A stretch of DNA of 7,671 bases from Armatimonadota bacterium (GTDB taxonomy: Bacteria > Armatimonadota > Chthonomonadetes > Chthonomonadales > Chthonomonadaceae): assembly GCA_026392135.1 (NCBI GenBank), contig JAPLCR010000571.1, forward strand, positions 1 through 7,671, read 5' to 3'. Of this stretch, positions 1 through 6,387 are shown piece after piece. A program made the translations under genes and the position numbers. The notes below the pieces were generated by a model, which saw nothing but the letters and a program-made list of their open reading frames with translations, was not told where the DNA came from and did no database searches. Within the stretch, counting starts at the first letter, position 1, and each line of letters starts with the position of its first letter.

Positions 1-1
1 A

Positions 2-3000
2 ACACTCCTGAAAGCAGTCGCCAACGATGGCAAAAGCAACGAACAGAAGGTACTGGTAGAAGCACTACCCACGCTACTTGGCTTTCAAATGAAACTCCAC
101 TTTCCCGCCTACATGAATCGCGCTGTCCAGACCCTGCCCATCCCCAACGATAAGGAAAAAGAGAGCCTCACCAGCGACGGAAATATCGTCGCCCCCGTCG
201 GAACCAAAGTCGAAATAGTCGCCACCGCAAACAAGCCGCTCAAACAGGTAGAGTATATAAAAGATAAGCAGACCGCAGGAGAGTGGCAGACGCTCAACGA
301 ACGCGCCATCGGCAATCTTGAAGTATGGAAAGAGGGAACCTACTCCCTCCGCCTCACCGACACGCACGATTTTCACAGCACCCCCGCAACACCTTACGAA
401 ATACGCGCCGTACAAGACCAAACCCCCGCAATACAGGTCGCAGAACCCACCACAGACATGGATCTGGTTCCAAATGGCAAACTGCCCATTCGAGCCCATG
501 CCACAGACGACTACGGCATCACCCGCCTAGGGCTACACTACACTCGTATACAGGAAGACAATTCAGGTGCGAAAACAGCCCTCACAAAAACCGCGCAAGG
601 TGACTTTACCTTGCCGGGGGCAAACGGCTCACCTACTGCCGATACCTCCGTCGCATGGCAGCTCTCCAGCGTACATCCAAAAGCCGGAGAGACCGTTCTC
701 CTCGAACTCACCGCAACCGATAACGACACCCTATCAGGTCCTCACATCGGACGCTCAAACCTCTACCGCATTCACGTGGTCAGCCTGCCAGAGATGCAAC
801 ACCGCCTCAAAGAACAGATGGATGAAGAGCATCGTGCCCTCGACCAACTACGCCAAAAGCAGATAGAACTCCAGCAGTCTCTCCAAAAGGCGCGTAGCCA
901 AAAAGACAATAAAGAGCTAACGCGCACCCAAGAGGAGCAGCGTAACCTCGCGCAAGAGGCGAAGGCTATCGCACAACGCGTCAATGAACTCACCACACGA
1001 CTCGAAAACAACAATCTAGCCACCGAATCTGAAGCGAAACGGCGCGACGAAGCCAGCAAACTTCTCGATAACCTCGCCCAACAAAAGATACCCGCCTCTG
1101 CCGACAAAATCCAGAAGGCGCAAAACACGCCTGCCCGCTCCGAAAAGCGAAATGAAACACTGAACCAAGCTGCCCAAACACAAGCCGAAAACCGCAAAGA
1201 GATTGAAAAGGCGCAACAACTCCTGCAAGGCACTCCCTCCGTAGAACAGCTTGCCAAAGACCTCGAACGCCTCGCCAAAGACCAACGCGCATTGGCAGAT
1301 GGCTCCCGTAGTGTCGCCGAAGACATAGCTGCCTCACAACGTCAAACAGGGAAGAAAAACCTTACCGAAGACCAAAAAGCCTCCCTCGATATCGAACGCA
1401 AACAGCAGAGTGCCATAAGTGCAGAAACGAAAGATCTACAGCAAAAGCTACAAGACATGGCAAAATCCGCAAGCGAACGAGGCAAAAAAGAGGAGGCAGA
1501 TGCGCTTCAAAACGCCGCAAAAGCCCTTCAGCAAGGAGCTGCTGCCGCTAATCAAGACAAGGCACAAAAAGCCCTGAACCAGAACCAGCCGCAAAATGCC
1601 GCATCTGCACAAGACAAAGCCGCGTCCGCTCTGGAAAAAGCCTCCTCTGCCGCAAAAGAGGCACAACAGGCACAAGGCAATAAACCGCTAAAAGAGGCTC
1701 TAGCACAAATCGAGAAGACCGCCGAAGAGCTAAAGCAGATGGCGCAACAGCAGAAAGACATTGCACAGCAGATAGCAAAAAGTCCGAACGCCCAACAGAG
1801 CGCGAAACTCGCACAGCAAGAGAAGGCACTGCAAGACAAAGCGCAAAAAGCCTCCTCCTCCCTCAATGCAGTGCCGCAAGCACAGCAAAACCTACAACAA
1901 GCGCAACAGAGCCTCAAGCAGTCCAGCCAGGAGTTGAGCCAAAGTCAGTCGCAAAAAGCCAAATCACCTGCCGAGAAAGCTGCCCAACAGCTCCAAGCCG
2001 CCGCACAACAGGCACAACAAGCCGCGGAACAGATAAAACAGCAGCAGATGGCAGACGCGCTCGCAGGGAAAATTGAAGAGATGGCGCAAACCCAAAAGGC
2101 ACTGCGATCCGCCACACAACGCATAAACGACGCACGCCAACAAAAAACACTCACGCCCCTCGAACTGCGCGAACTAGGGCAGTTGGCTTCCCGCCAACGC
2201 TTCTTAGAGCAAAAGGCGAACGACCTCGCCGACGAGTTCCCATCGCCCAACTTCAAAAAGGCACTCAAAACAACCTCTAAGCAGATGACACCGGCAACCC
2301 GTAATCTCAATATCGACCAGCCAGATACCGGAAACGAAACCCAGACCGCTCAACGCCGCGCCGCACAGAGCCTCGACGTTATCGCAAAAGCTCTCCGGCA
2401 GCAGTCCAAAGGCGGTAAACCGGAAGACGAACCTGAAAACGCGCAAAATGACCAACAAGATAAACAGAACGGACCTCCCACCCCTGAAAACGCGCAACAG
2501 TACGCCGCTTTGGGAGACCTGATGCTAGCACAAGGACAGCAAGAGCAGATACGGCAAGAGACTGGTAAACTAGACAAGGCACGCCAAACCAACCCCGACA
2601 AAAACCTGAATGCCGCACAGCAGAAACAGACCGAGCAGACAGCAGGAGACCAGCAGGAGACCCACGACATCACTCAGAGTGCAGGGCAACAACTCCAAAA
2701 CGTAAAAGGGGCGCAAGAGGCAATCCAAAAAGCGACTCAGGCAATGCGAAACTCCCGTGAACAGCTTGCCCAAAAGCAGACTGGTAACCCAACCCAACAG
2801 ACTCAAGAGCAGGCTTCCAGTCAACTCAGTCAGGCAATTCAAAAAGTACAAGAGCAGCTGGAACAACAAAAACAACAGCAACAGGCGCAACAACAGGGTA
2901 ATCAACAAGGCACACCCCAACCCTCCCAAAAACCGGGTGACCAGCCAGAAAAAAACCCCTTCACCCGTATAGCAGACGTAAAGCGCGGTGCAACCTCCTT

Positions 3001-3148
3001 CCCAATCCAACGGAACGGTAAGGGCTTCGCAAACATGAATCAAAGAGACCAGCGCACTCTCCGCGAAGGACAGCGTGAACGGGTTCCTGCCGAATATCAA
3101 GAGATAGTCAACCGCTACTACAAGTCTCTCGCGGAGAAAAAACGATGA
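2..3148 (+). CDS. DUF4175-like giant coiled-coil protein, 5' end outside window
   Basis: The frame is open from the left edge, giving 1048 visible residues. The ATG at 89 is an internal Met: it has no Shine-Dalgarno and sits in a family-like segment (FPAY, then ANKPL, then a DxxPAI..AEP segment and a DDYGITRLGLHY motif at about nt 416-545). This arrangement matches the beta-rich segments of DUF4175-type proteins of planctomycete-like bacteria. From about nt 780 (VSLPEMQHRLKEQ) to about 2940 the chain is dominated by Gln, Ala, Lys, Glu and Asn in heptad-like patterns, indicating long coiled coils and disorder. There is no Cys in the visible part, and Trp occurs only before the coiled region. 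The C-terminus (VPAEYQEIVNRYYKSL) resembles the conserved tail of this family. Membrane segments normally lie at the N-terminus, which is not visible here. The stop overlaps the next start as ATGA. Role unknown; an envelope-spanning scaffold is an inference. Confidence 0.8.
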   Translation, partial: TLLKAVANDGKSNEQKVLVEALPTLLGFQMKLHFPAYMNRAVQTLPIPNDKEKESLTSDGNIVAPVGTKVEIVATANKPLKQVEYIKDKQTAGEWQTLNERAIGNLEVWKEGTYSLRLTDTHDFHSTPATPYEIRAVQDQTPAIQVAEPTTDMDLVPNGKLPIRAHATDDYGITRLGLHYTRIQEDNSGAKTALTKTAQGDFTLPGANGSPTADTSVAWQLSSVHPKAGETVLLELTATDNDTLSGPHIGRSNLYRIHVVSLPEMQHRLKEQMDEEHRALDQLRQKQIELQQSLQKARSQKDNKELTRTQEEQRNLAQEAKAIAQRVNELTTRLENNNLATESEAKRRDEASKLLDNLAQQKIPASADKIQKAQNTPARSEKRNETLNQAAQTQAENRKEIEKAQQLLQGTPSVEQLAKDLERLAKDQRALADGSRSVAEDIAASQRQTGKKNLTEDQKASLDIERKQQSAISAETKDLQQKLQDMAKSASERGKKEEADALQNAAKALQQGAAAANQDKAQKALNQNQPQNAASAQDKAASALEKASSAAKEAQQAQGNKPLKEALAQIEKTAEELKQMAQQQKDIAQQIAKSPNAQQSAKLAQQEKALQDKAQKASSSLNAVPQAQQNLQQAQQSLKQSSQELSQSQSQKAKSPAEKAAQQLQAAAQQAQQAAEQIKQQQMADALAGKIEEMAQTQKALRSATQRINDARQQKTLTPLELRELGQLASRQRFLEQKANDLADEFPSPNFKKALKTTSKQMTPATRNLNIDQPDTGNETQTAQRRAAQSLDVIAKALRQQSKGGKPEDEPENAQNDQQDKQNGPPTPENAQQYAALGDLMLAQGQQEQIRQETGKLDKARQTNPDKNLNAAQQKQTEQTAGDQQETHDITQSAGQQLQNVKGAQEAIQKATQAMRNSREQLAQKQTGNPTQQTQEQASSQLSQAIQKVQEQLEQQKQQQQAQQQGNQQGTPQPSQKPGDQPEKNPFTRIADVKRGATSFPIQRNGKGFANMNQRDQRTLREGQRERVPAEYQEIVNRYYKSLAEKKR

Positions 3149-4272
3149 AAACGCGCACACTCGCCACCCTGCCTATAGTCGCCCTCCTGCTTTGCGCCCT
3201 CTTTGCGCCTGCCGTAGCACAACAAAAAAAGCCAAAGGGCAAGCCCCAAGTCAACTCCTCATGGGATGTGGAGGCAAAAGAGTACTACGGAACTCCCGCA
3301 TCCGAAGAGGCAGTACGTAAGGGATTGGCATGGCTATCCACACGGCAAAGCCCCGATGGTCACTGGGCAAGCGGAGGCTATCAGAACGACATCGGTATCA
3401 CCGGGTTATGTATTCTCTCCTACCTCGCAGCAGGGCATCAGCCCGGGCGCGGGCGGTACGGCTTGACGCTCAACGAAGCCGCCGACTTTCTGGTCAACTC
3501 CGCGCACCTAGACGGCAACTATGGAGCACCCGGTCTGATACGCGCCGCAGGGCAGAGTGGTCCTGCTATGTACGGGCACGGCTTCGCTACGCTCTCACTA
3601 GCCGAAATATACGGCATGACGCGCCGTAAAGATGTGAAGCGCAAACTAGAAGCCGCCGTCCAGCTCATCGAAAACACCCAAAACCAGAACGGAGACCCCC
3701 GAACCGATGGAGGATGGCGCTACGAACCGCGCATAGGAGATGCAGACCTCTCCGTCACCGTCGTACAGCTACTCGCTTTACGGGCTGCCAGAAACGCCGG
3801 TTTACGCGTCACACAGTCCGTGATAGACAGGGCAGTCGCCTATATTAAGCGATGCAATAACCCACGAGATGGAGGCTTCAACTATCAGGTCACATCACGC
3901 CAATCCGGACCGGCACGAACTGGCGGCGCACTACTCTCACTCTTCATGGCAGGAGAAGGGAAGTCGCCAGAGTGTCAAAACGGGTTAGCCTATCTCACCG
4001 CGAATCCACTCAATCGCCTAAACGAATACGCCTACCGCGAACACTACTACTACGCCCTCTACTACATCACACAAGCCATGTATCAAGCAGGAGGAGCCTA
4101 CTGGCGTGACTGGTATATTCCCATCAGAGAGAGACTCGTGAAAGCACAAGACCCGCAAGGCAGCTGGTCACTACGCGATGGAACCTCAGAGGCAGGAGGC
4201 TCTTACGCAACGGCAATGGCGGTTCTCACCCTACAGGTTCCCGCAGGTCTCCTGCCCATCTACCAAAAATGA
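3145..4272 (+). CDS. Secreted prenyltransferase/squalene-oxidase repeat (alpha/alpha-toroid) protein 1
   Basis: 375 residues. The start is the ATG of the ATGA overlap with the previous stop, with GGAG at 3133-3136 eight bases upstream. Residues 1-25 form a Sec signal peptide (KTR, hydrophobic core, AVA before Gln26). The mature part has repeated QW-like motifs typical of terpene-cyclase toroids: QSPDGHW at 68-74, GGWRYEP at 189-195, DGGFNY at 242-247 and QDPQGSW at 335-341. YGHGFATL at 143-150 is also typical of the secreted family seen in planctomycete-like genomes. The stretch GGWRYEP..DADLSVT (189-205) lines up with the GGWAF..DVDDTA region of squalene-hopene cyclase, but the third Asp is Leu202, so ordinary cyclase activity is doubtful. 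A Tyr-rich stretch lies at 297-307. The protein probably acts outside the cytoplasm, perhaps as a binding scaffold. The family call is firm; the function is unknown. Confidence 0.85.
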   Translation: MKTRTLATLPIVALLLCALFAPAVAQQKKPKGKPQVNSSWDVEAKEYYGTPASEEAVRKGLAWLSTRQSPDGHWASGGYQNDIGITGLCILSYLAAGHQPGRGRYGLTLNEAADFLVNSAHLDGNYGAPGLIRAAGQSGPAMYGHGFATLSLAEIYGMTRRKDVKRKLEAAVQLIENTQNQNGDPRTDGGWRYEPRIGDADLSVTVVQLLALRAARNAGLRVTQSVIDRAVAYIKRCNNPRDGGFNYQVTSRQSGPARTGGALLSLFMAGEGKSPECQNGLAYLTANPLNRLNEYAYREHYYYALYYITQAMYQAGGAYWRDWYIPIRERLVKAQDPQGSWSLRDGTSEAGGSYATAMAVLTLQVPAGLLPIYQK

Positions 4273-5123
4273 CAGCCGCAAATGCCGCAAGGCAGGTTCA
4301 CCTATGTCCTAACCTCTCCCCAACCCCTCCCAAAAGCGGAGAGGGCAACCTCCCTCTGCCCAGAACTAGGAGAGGTGTGTCCGAAGGGCAGAGTAGGGGC
4401 TTACACCTCTCCTGCTCTACTCTCTGGACACTCATACTCCTCCTGTTTTGTGCTTCTGCCCTCCACGCGCAAAAGGCAAAAAAGCCGCCAGCCAAGCCGA
4501 AAGAGAAGCCGCCCATCGCGGAAAAGATAACCGATAACCTCTATCGAGTAGGAGCTGTAGTCATCGATATGGCGGCGAAAACCGCCACCTGCCCCGGCGA
4601 AATCAATATGGATAGAGGTACGATAGAGTACCTTGCCGTCGCACCCGGCGGTAAAACGCACGAAAGCCTTCTTACGCTTCGCGTCCGTCCCCTTCACCTA
4701 CAGGTTGCGCTGATTCTGCTTGGGTTAGAGCCCAAAAACGTTCTCAAGCAACAAGGAGAGAGTAAAAAACCGGAAGGTAGCCCCGTTGAGATAAAAATTC
4801 GCTGGCAAGACAAAACTGGCGAAACACAGGAGTTTCCCGCCGACTACTTTATCGCAAAACAGCCTGACGGCGAACCTGCCGAGCGTCACAACTGGGTTTT
4901 TACAGGTTCTCGCATTTTCAAGGAGGGTTTTGAGGCAGACATTGTGAAATCTCTTGTCGCTGTCTGGCACGATCCTGCCGCCATTCTCGACAATCCAACC
5001 GAGGAAGGTGCCGACAACATTTTTATCGTCAACGCCTCACGCACGCCAAAGCGCGGTACACGTATCGAGTTTATTGTGAAAGCGTCGCCGAAAGAGCCAG
5101 TTTCAGAGAAAAAGGAGAGGTGA
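4269..5123 (+). CDS. Secreted YdjY-domain protein with repeat-encoded N-terminal extension
   Basis: 284 residues from the ATG that overlaps the previous stop (ATGA). No Shine-Dalgarno precedes this ATG, so it would depend on translational coupling. Residues about 14-48 are encoded by a palindromic repeat (LSPTPPKSGEG...LPRTRRG), a peptide typical of translated intergenic repeats. A normal signal-peptide core follows (TLWTLILLLF, 51-60), with probable cleavage after ALHA at 67 before Gln68. Then comes a Lys/Pro-rich linker and, from about 90, a YdjY-type domain: GxxIEYLAV, GKTHESLL (128-135), LHLQVALILLGL (142-153), HNWVFTGS (207-214) and ILDNP..NIFIVNASRTPKRGT (239-264). YdjY domains have no known biochemical role. 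A GTG at 4377 (Val37) behind AGGAGAGG is an alternative start giving a 248-residue protein with a conventional signal peptide. The domain call is from memory of family sequences; the start is uncertain. Confidence 0.75.
   Translation: MTAANAARQVHLCPNLSPTPPKSGEGNLPLPRTRRGVSEGQSRGLHLSCSTLWTLILLLFCASALHAQKAKKPPAKPKEKPPIAEKITDNLYRVGAVVIDMAAKTATCPGEINMDRGTIEYLAVAPGGKTHESLLTLRVRPLHLQVALILLGLEPKNVLKQQGESKKPEGSPVEIKIRWQDKTGETQEFPADYFIAKQPDGEPAERHNWVFTGSRIFKEGFEADIVKSLVAVWHDPAAILDNPTEEGADNIFIVNASRTPKRGTRIEFIVKASPKEPVSEKKER
4308..4412. repeat. Compound GC-rich palindromic repeat inside the YdjY-domain gene
   Basis: Several inverted arms are visible. CCTCTCC at 4313-4319 pairs with GGAGAGG at 4338-4344. 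CTCTGCCC at 4354-4361 pairs with GGGCAGAG at 4386-4393. GGAGAGGTGT at 4369-4378 pairs with ACACCTCTCC at 4403-4412. These pairings are partly mutually exclusive. The right half (4369-4403) aligns with 6310-6345 at about 28 of 36 columns, with one gap, so this copy belongs to the same family as the intergenic element before moxR. It looks like two half-units placed head to head. The boundaries are approximate. The stretch as given is 105 bases, a multiple of three, and stays open in the gene's frame. Confidence 0.8.
4368..4379 (+). promoter_or_regulatory. Candidate RBS and GTG start supplied by the repeat
   Basis: AGGAGAGG (4368-4375) is followed after one base by an in-frame GTG at 4377. The ten bases AGGAGAGGTG are identical to those that form the ribosome binding site of the downstream toroid gene (5113-5122). 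Spacing from the AGGAG core to GTG is only four bases, which is short. Use of this start would remove most of the repeat-encoded peptide and leave a short Arg-containing n-region ahead of the signal core. Confidence 0.35.
5113..5120 (+). promoter_or_regulatory. Ribosome binding site deciding the ATG at 5129
   Basis: AGGAGAGG lies at the very end of the YdjY gene, just before its stop. It is about 8-11 bases from the ATG at 5129 but directly abuts the GTG at 5120, which argues for the ATG as the true start and against the three-residue longer GTG form. Confidence 0.75.
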
Positions 5124-5128
5124 AAAAT

Positions 5129-6229
5129 ATGAAAAGACGTACACTCATCGTCACCATAGCCGCGCTAGGGGCGACAGTGCTACTCCCGCGCCCCGCCGCA
5201 CACGCACAAGACACACGTAAGCAGGCACTCACCTCCATAAACAGAGGCATTGAGTATCTCAAATCCACACAAGAAGAGGACGGCTCATGGGGGAAATATC
5301 CCGCCGTCACCGCGCTTGCCGTCACTGCCCTCCTTAAGAACGGACGCACCGAGGCAAAAGAGCCAGCCGTTGCGAAGGGAGTACAGTACATTCTGCACGC
5401 CGCCAAACCCAACGGAGCCATCTATAGCGACGCAGACCCTGCTCTCGCCATGCCCAACTACAACACCGCACTCTGCCTTATGGCACTCGCAAATGTTCGC
5501 AATCCCGCCTACCTTCCCGTAATTCGGAAAGCGCAAAAATACCTCGAAGAGTCGCAGTTCAGCGGAGGAGATGGCAAAAGCGAAAACGACCCCATGTACG
5601 GCGGAATAGGCTACGGCTCCAAACCGGATAGACCCGACCTCTCCAACCTGCAAATGGCACTGGAAGCCCTCAAAGAGAGCAGTATTCATAGCGGCTCCGC
5701 GGTATGGACAAAAGCAGTTGTCTTCCTACAGCGCGTCCAAAACCTCAAAGAGAGCAACGACCAGGAGTGGGTAAAAACTGCGAGCGGCGATGGAGGCTTT
5801 ATCTACGATAGCAAAGGGCGCAGTTTCTCAGAGAGCGGAGGGCTACCCCAGTCCTACGGCTCTATGACCTACGCAGGGCTGAAAAGCTACCTCTACGCAG
5901 GAGTAGACAAAAGCGACCCACGCGCCAAAGCCGCATGGGACTGGATTCGCGCCAACTACTCCGTAACGGAACATCCCGGTATGGGCGACAAATCGCTCTA
6001 CTACTACTACCACACCATGGCAAAGACCTTCCGCGTCTACGGTGCAAGCACCATCGAAGAGCCGAACGGCGCAAAGCACGACTGGTCTAAAGAGCTAATA
6101 GCCCAAATCACCACGCGCCAAAAGTCAGACGGCTCGTGGATAAACGCGAATGGGCGGTTTTGGGAAGATAGACCCGCCCTTGTAACCAGCTATAGCCTGC
6201 TCGCCCTTGCCTACTGTACCAAAAAGTAG
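5129..6229 (+). CDS. Secreted prenyltransferase/squalene-oxidase repeat (alpha/alpha-toroid) protein 2
   Basis: 366 residues starting at ATG 5129, five bases after the preceding stop, with a good Shine-Dalgarno. Residues 1-26 are a Sec signal peptide (MKRR, hydrophobic core, AHA before Gln27). QW-like toroid motifs are present: QEEDGSW (48-54), YGGIGYG (157-163), GDGGFIY (220-226) and QKSDGSW (331-337). GSMTYAGLKSYLYAGV (244-259) and YYYYHTMAKTF (291-301) are segments I associate with secreted planctomycete-like members. At the place where toroid 1 has DADLSVT, this protein has DRPDLSN (167-173), so no cyclase DxDD motif is kept. It is clearly related in fold to the first toroid but too divergent to be a recent duplicate, which suggests two distinct subfamilies working together. 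No enzymatic role can be assigned. It is the last gene of the tightly packed block. Confidence 0.85.
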   Translation: MKRRTLIVTIAALGATVLLPRPAAHAQDTRKQALTSINRGIEYLKSTQEEDGSWGKYPAVTALAVTALLKNGRTEAKEPAVAKGVQYILHAAKPNGAIYSDADPALAMPNYNTALCLMALANVRNPAYLPVIRKAQKYLEESQFSGGDGKSENDPMYGGIGYGSKPDRPDLSNLQMALEALKESSIHSGSAVWTKAVVFLQRVQNLKESNDQEWVKTASGDGGFIYDSKGRSFSESGGLPQSYGSMTYAGLKSYLYAGVDKSDPRAKAAWDWIRANYSVTEHPGMGDKSLYYYYHTMAKTFRVYGASTIEEPNGAKHDWSKELIAQITTRQKSDGSWINANGRFWEDRPALVTSYSLLALAYCTKK

Positions 6230-6262
6230 AGTGCAGTAGAGATTTTCTGCGTTGCTTTTTAG

Positions 6263-6345
6263 AAAGCCCTCGCCGCCCACTTGTCGATTGAAGCCCTTCT
6301 TCCAAATCGGGAGAAGGGTATCCGCAGGGCGGGATGAGGGGCTTA
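6263..6345. repeat. Palindromic repeat between toroid 2 and moxR
   Basis: The inner hairpin has ten-pair arms, CCCTTCTTCC at 6294-6303 and GGGAGAAGGG at 6309-6318, with one G-U pair and the loop AAATC. The outer ends are also imperfectly complementary: AAGCCCTCGCCGCCC near 6264-6278 against GGGCGGGATGAGGGGCTT near 6327-6344. The sequence TTAGAAA occurs at 6259-6265 and again at 6343-6349, flanking the element directly. The right half matches the repeat inside the YdjY gene. The transcript would fold strongly here, which could separate moxR expression from the upstream genes, but there is no U-tract typical of an intrinsic terminator. Confidence 0.8.
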
Positions 6346-6370
6346 GAAATCCATAACCAACCACGAACGA

Positions 6371-6375
6371 AGGAG
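6371..6375 (+). promoter_or_regulatory. Ribosome binding site deciding the moxR start at 6388
   Basis: AGGAG lies 12 bases before the ATG at 6388. It supports that start over the in-frame ATG at 6334, which is inside the palindromic repeat (GGGATGAGGGG) and has no binding site. Confidence 0.65.
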
Positions 6376-6387
6376 AACAACCCGCGT

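Noticed and set aside
89..91. ATG at 89 as the start of the giant gene
   Set aside because: The frame is open upstream to the window edge, no Shine-Dalgarno precedes it, and the surrounding residues read as part of a family segment.
772..1326. Minus-strand 184-residue Ser/Arg/Cys-rich frame
   Set aside because: An antisense shadow of the coiled-coil coding region with biased composition and no recognisable domain.
2570..3160. Minus-strand 196-residue Leu-rich frame
   Set aside because: It is the mirror of Gln codons in the giant protein (CAA/CAG read as TTG/CTG), with no family resemblance or binding site.
4449..4475. Lipoprotein signal in the YdjY protein (LLFC)
   Set aside because: The residue before Cys is Phe rather than Gly, Ala or Ser, so the lipobox fails; ALHA before Gln is a better type I site.
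4282..4530. An 82-residue plus-strand frame overlapping the YdjY gene start
   Set aside because: It mostly translates the palindromic repeat and ends in the signal-peptide region of the real gene; there is no domain.
5120..5128. GTG at 5120 as the start of toroid 2
   Set aside because: It abuts the Shine-Dalgarno itself; the ATG at 5129 has workable spacing and gives a typical MKRR signal peptide.
3145..6229. Calling the two toroid proteins squalene-hopene cyclases or prenyltransferases
   Set aside because: Both are secreted, short for cyclases and lack the intact DxDD motif; only the fold class is supported.
6254..6267. Intrinsic terminator after toroid 2 (GCTTT, loop, AAAGC)
   Set aside because: The stem is only five A/T-rich pairs with the T-run in the loop rather than after the stem.
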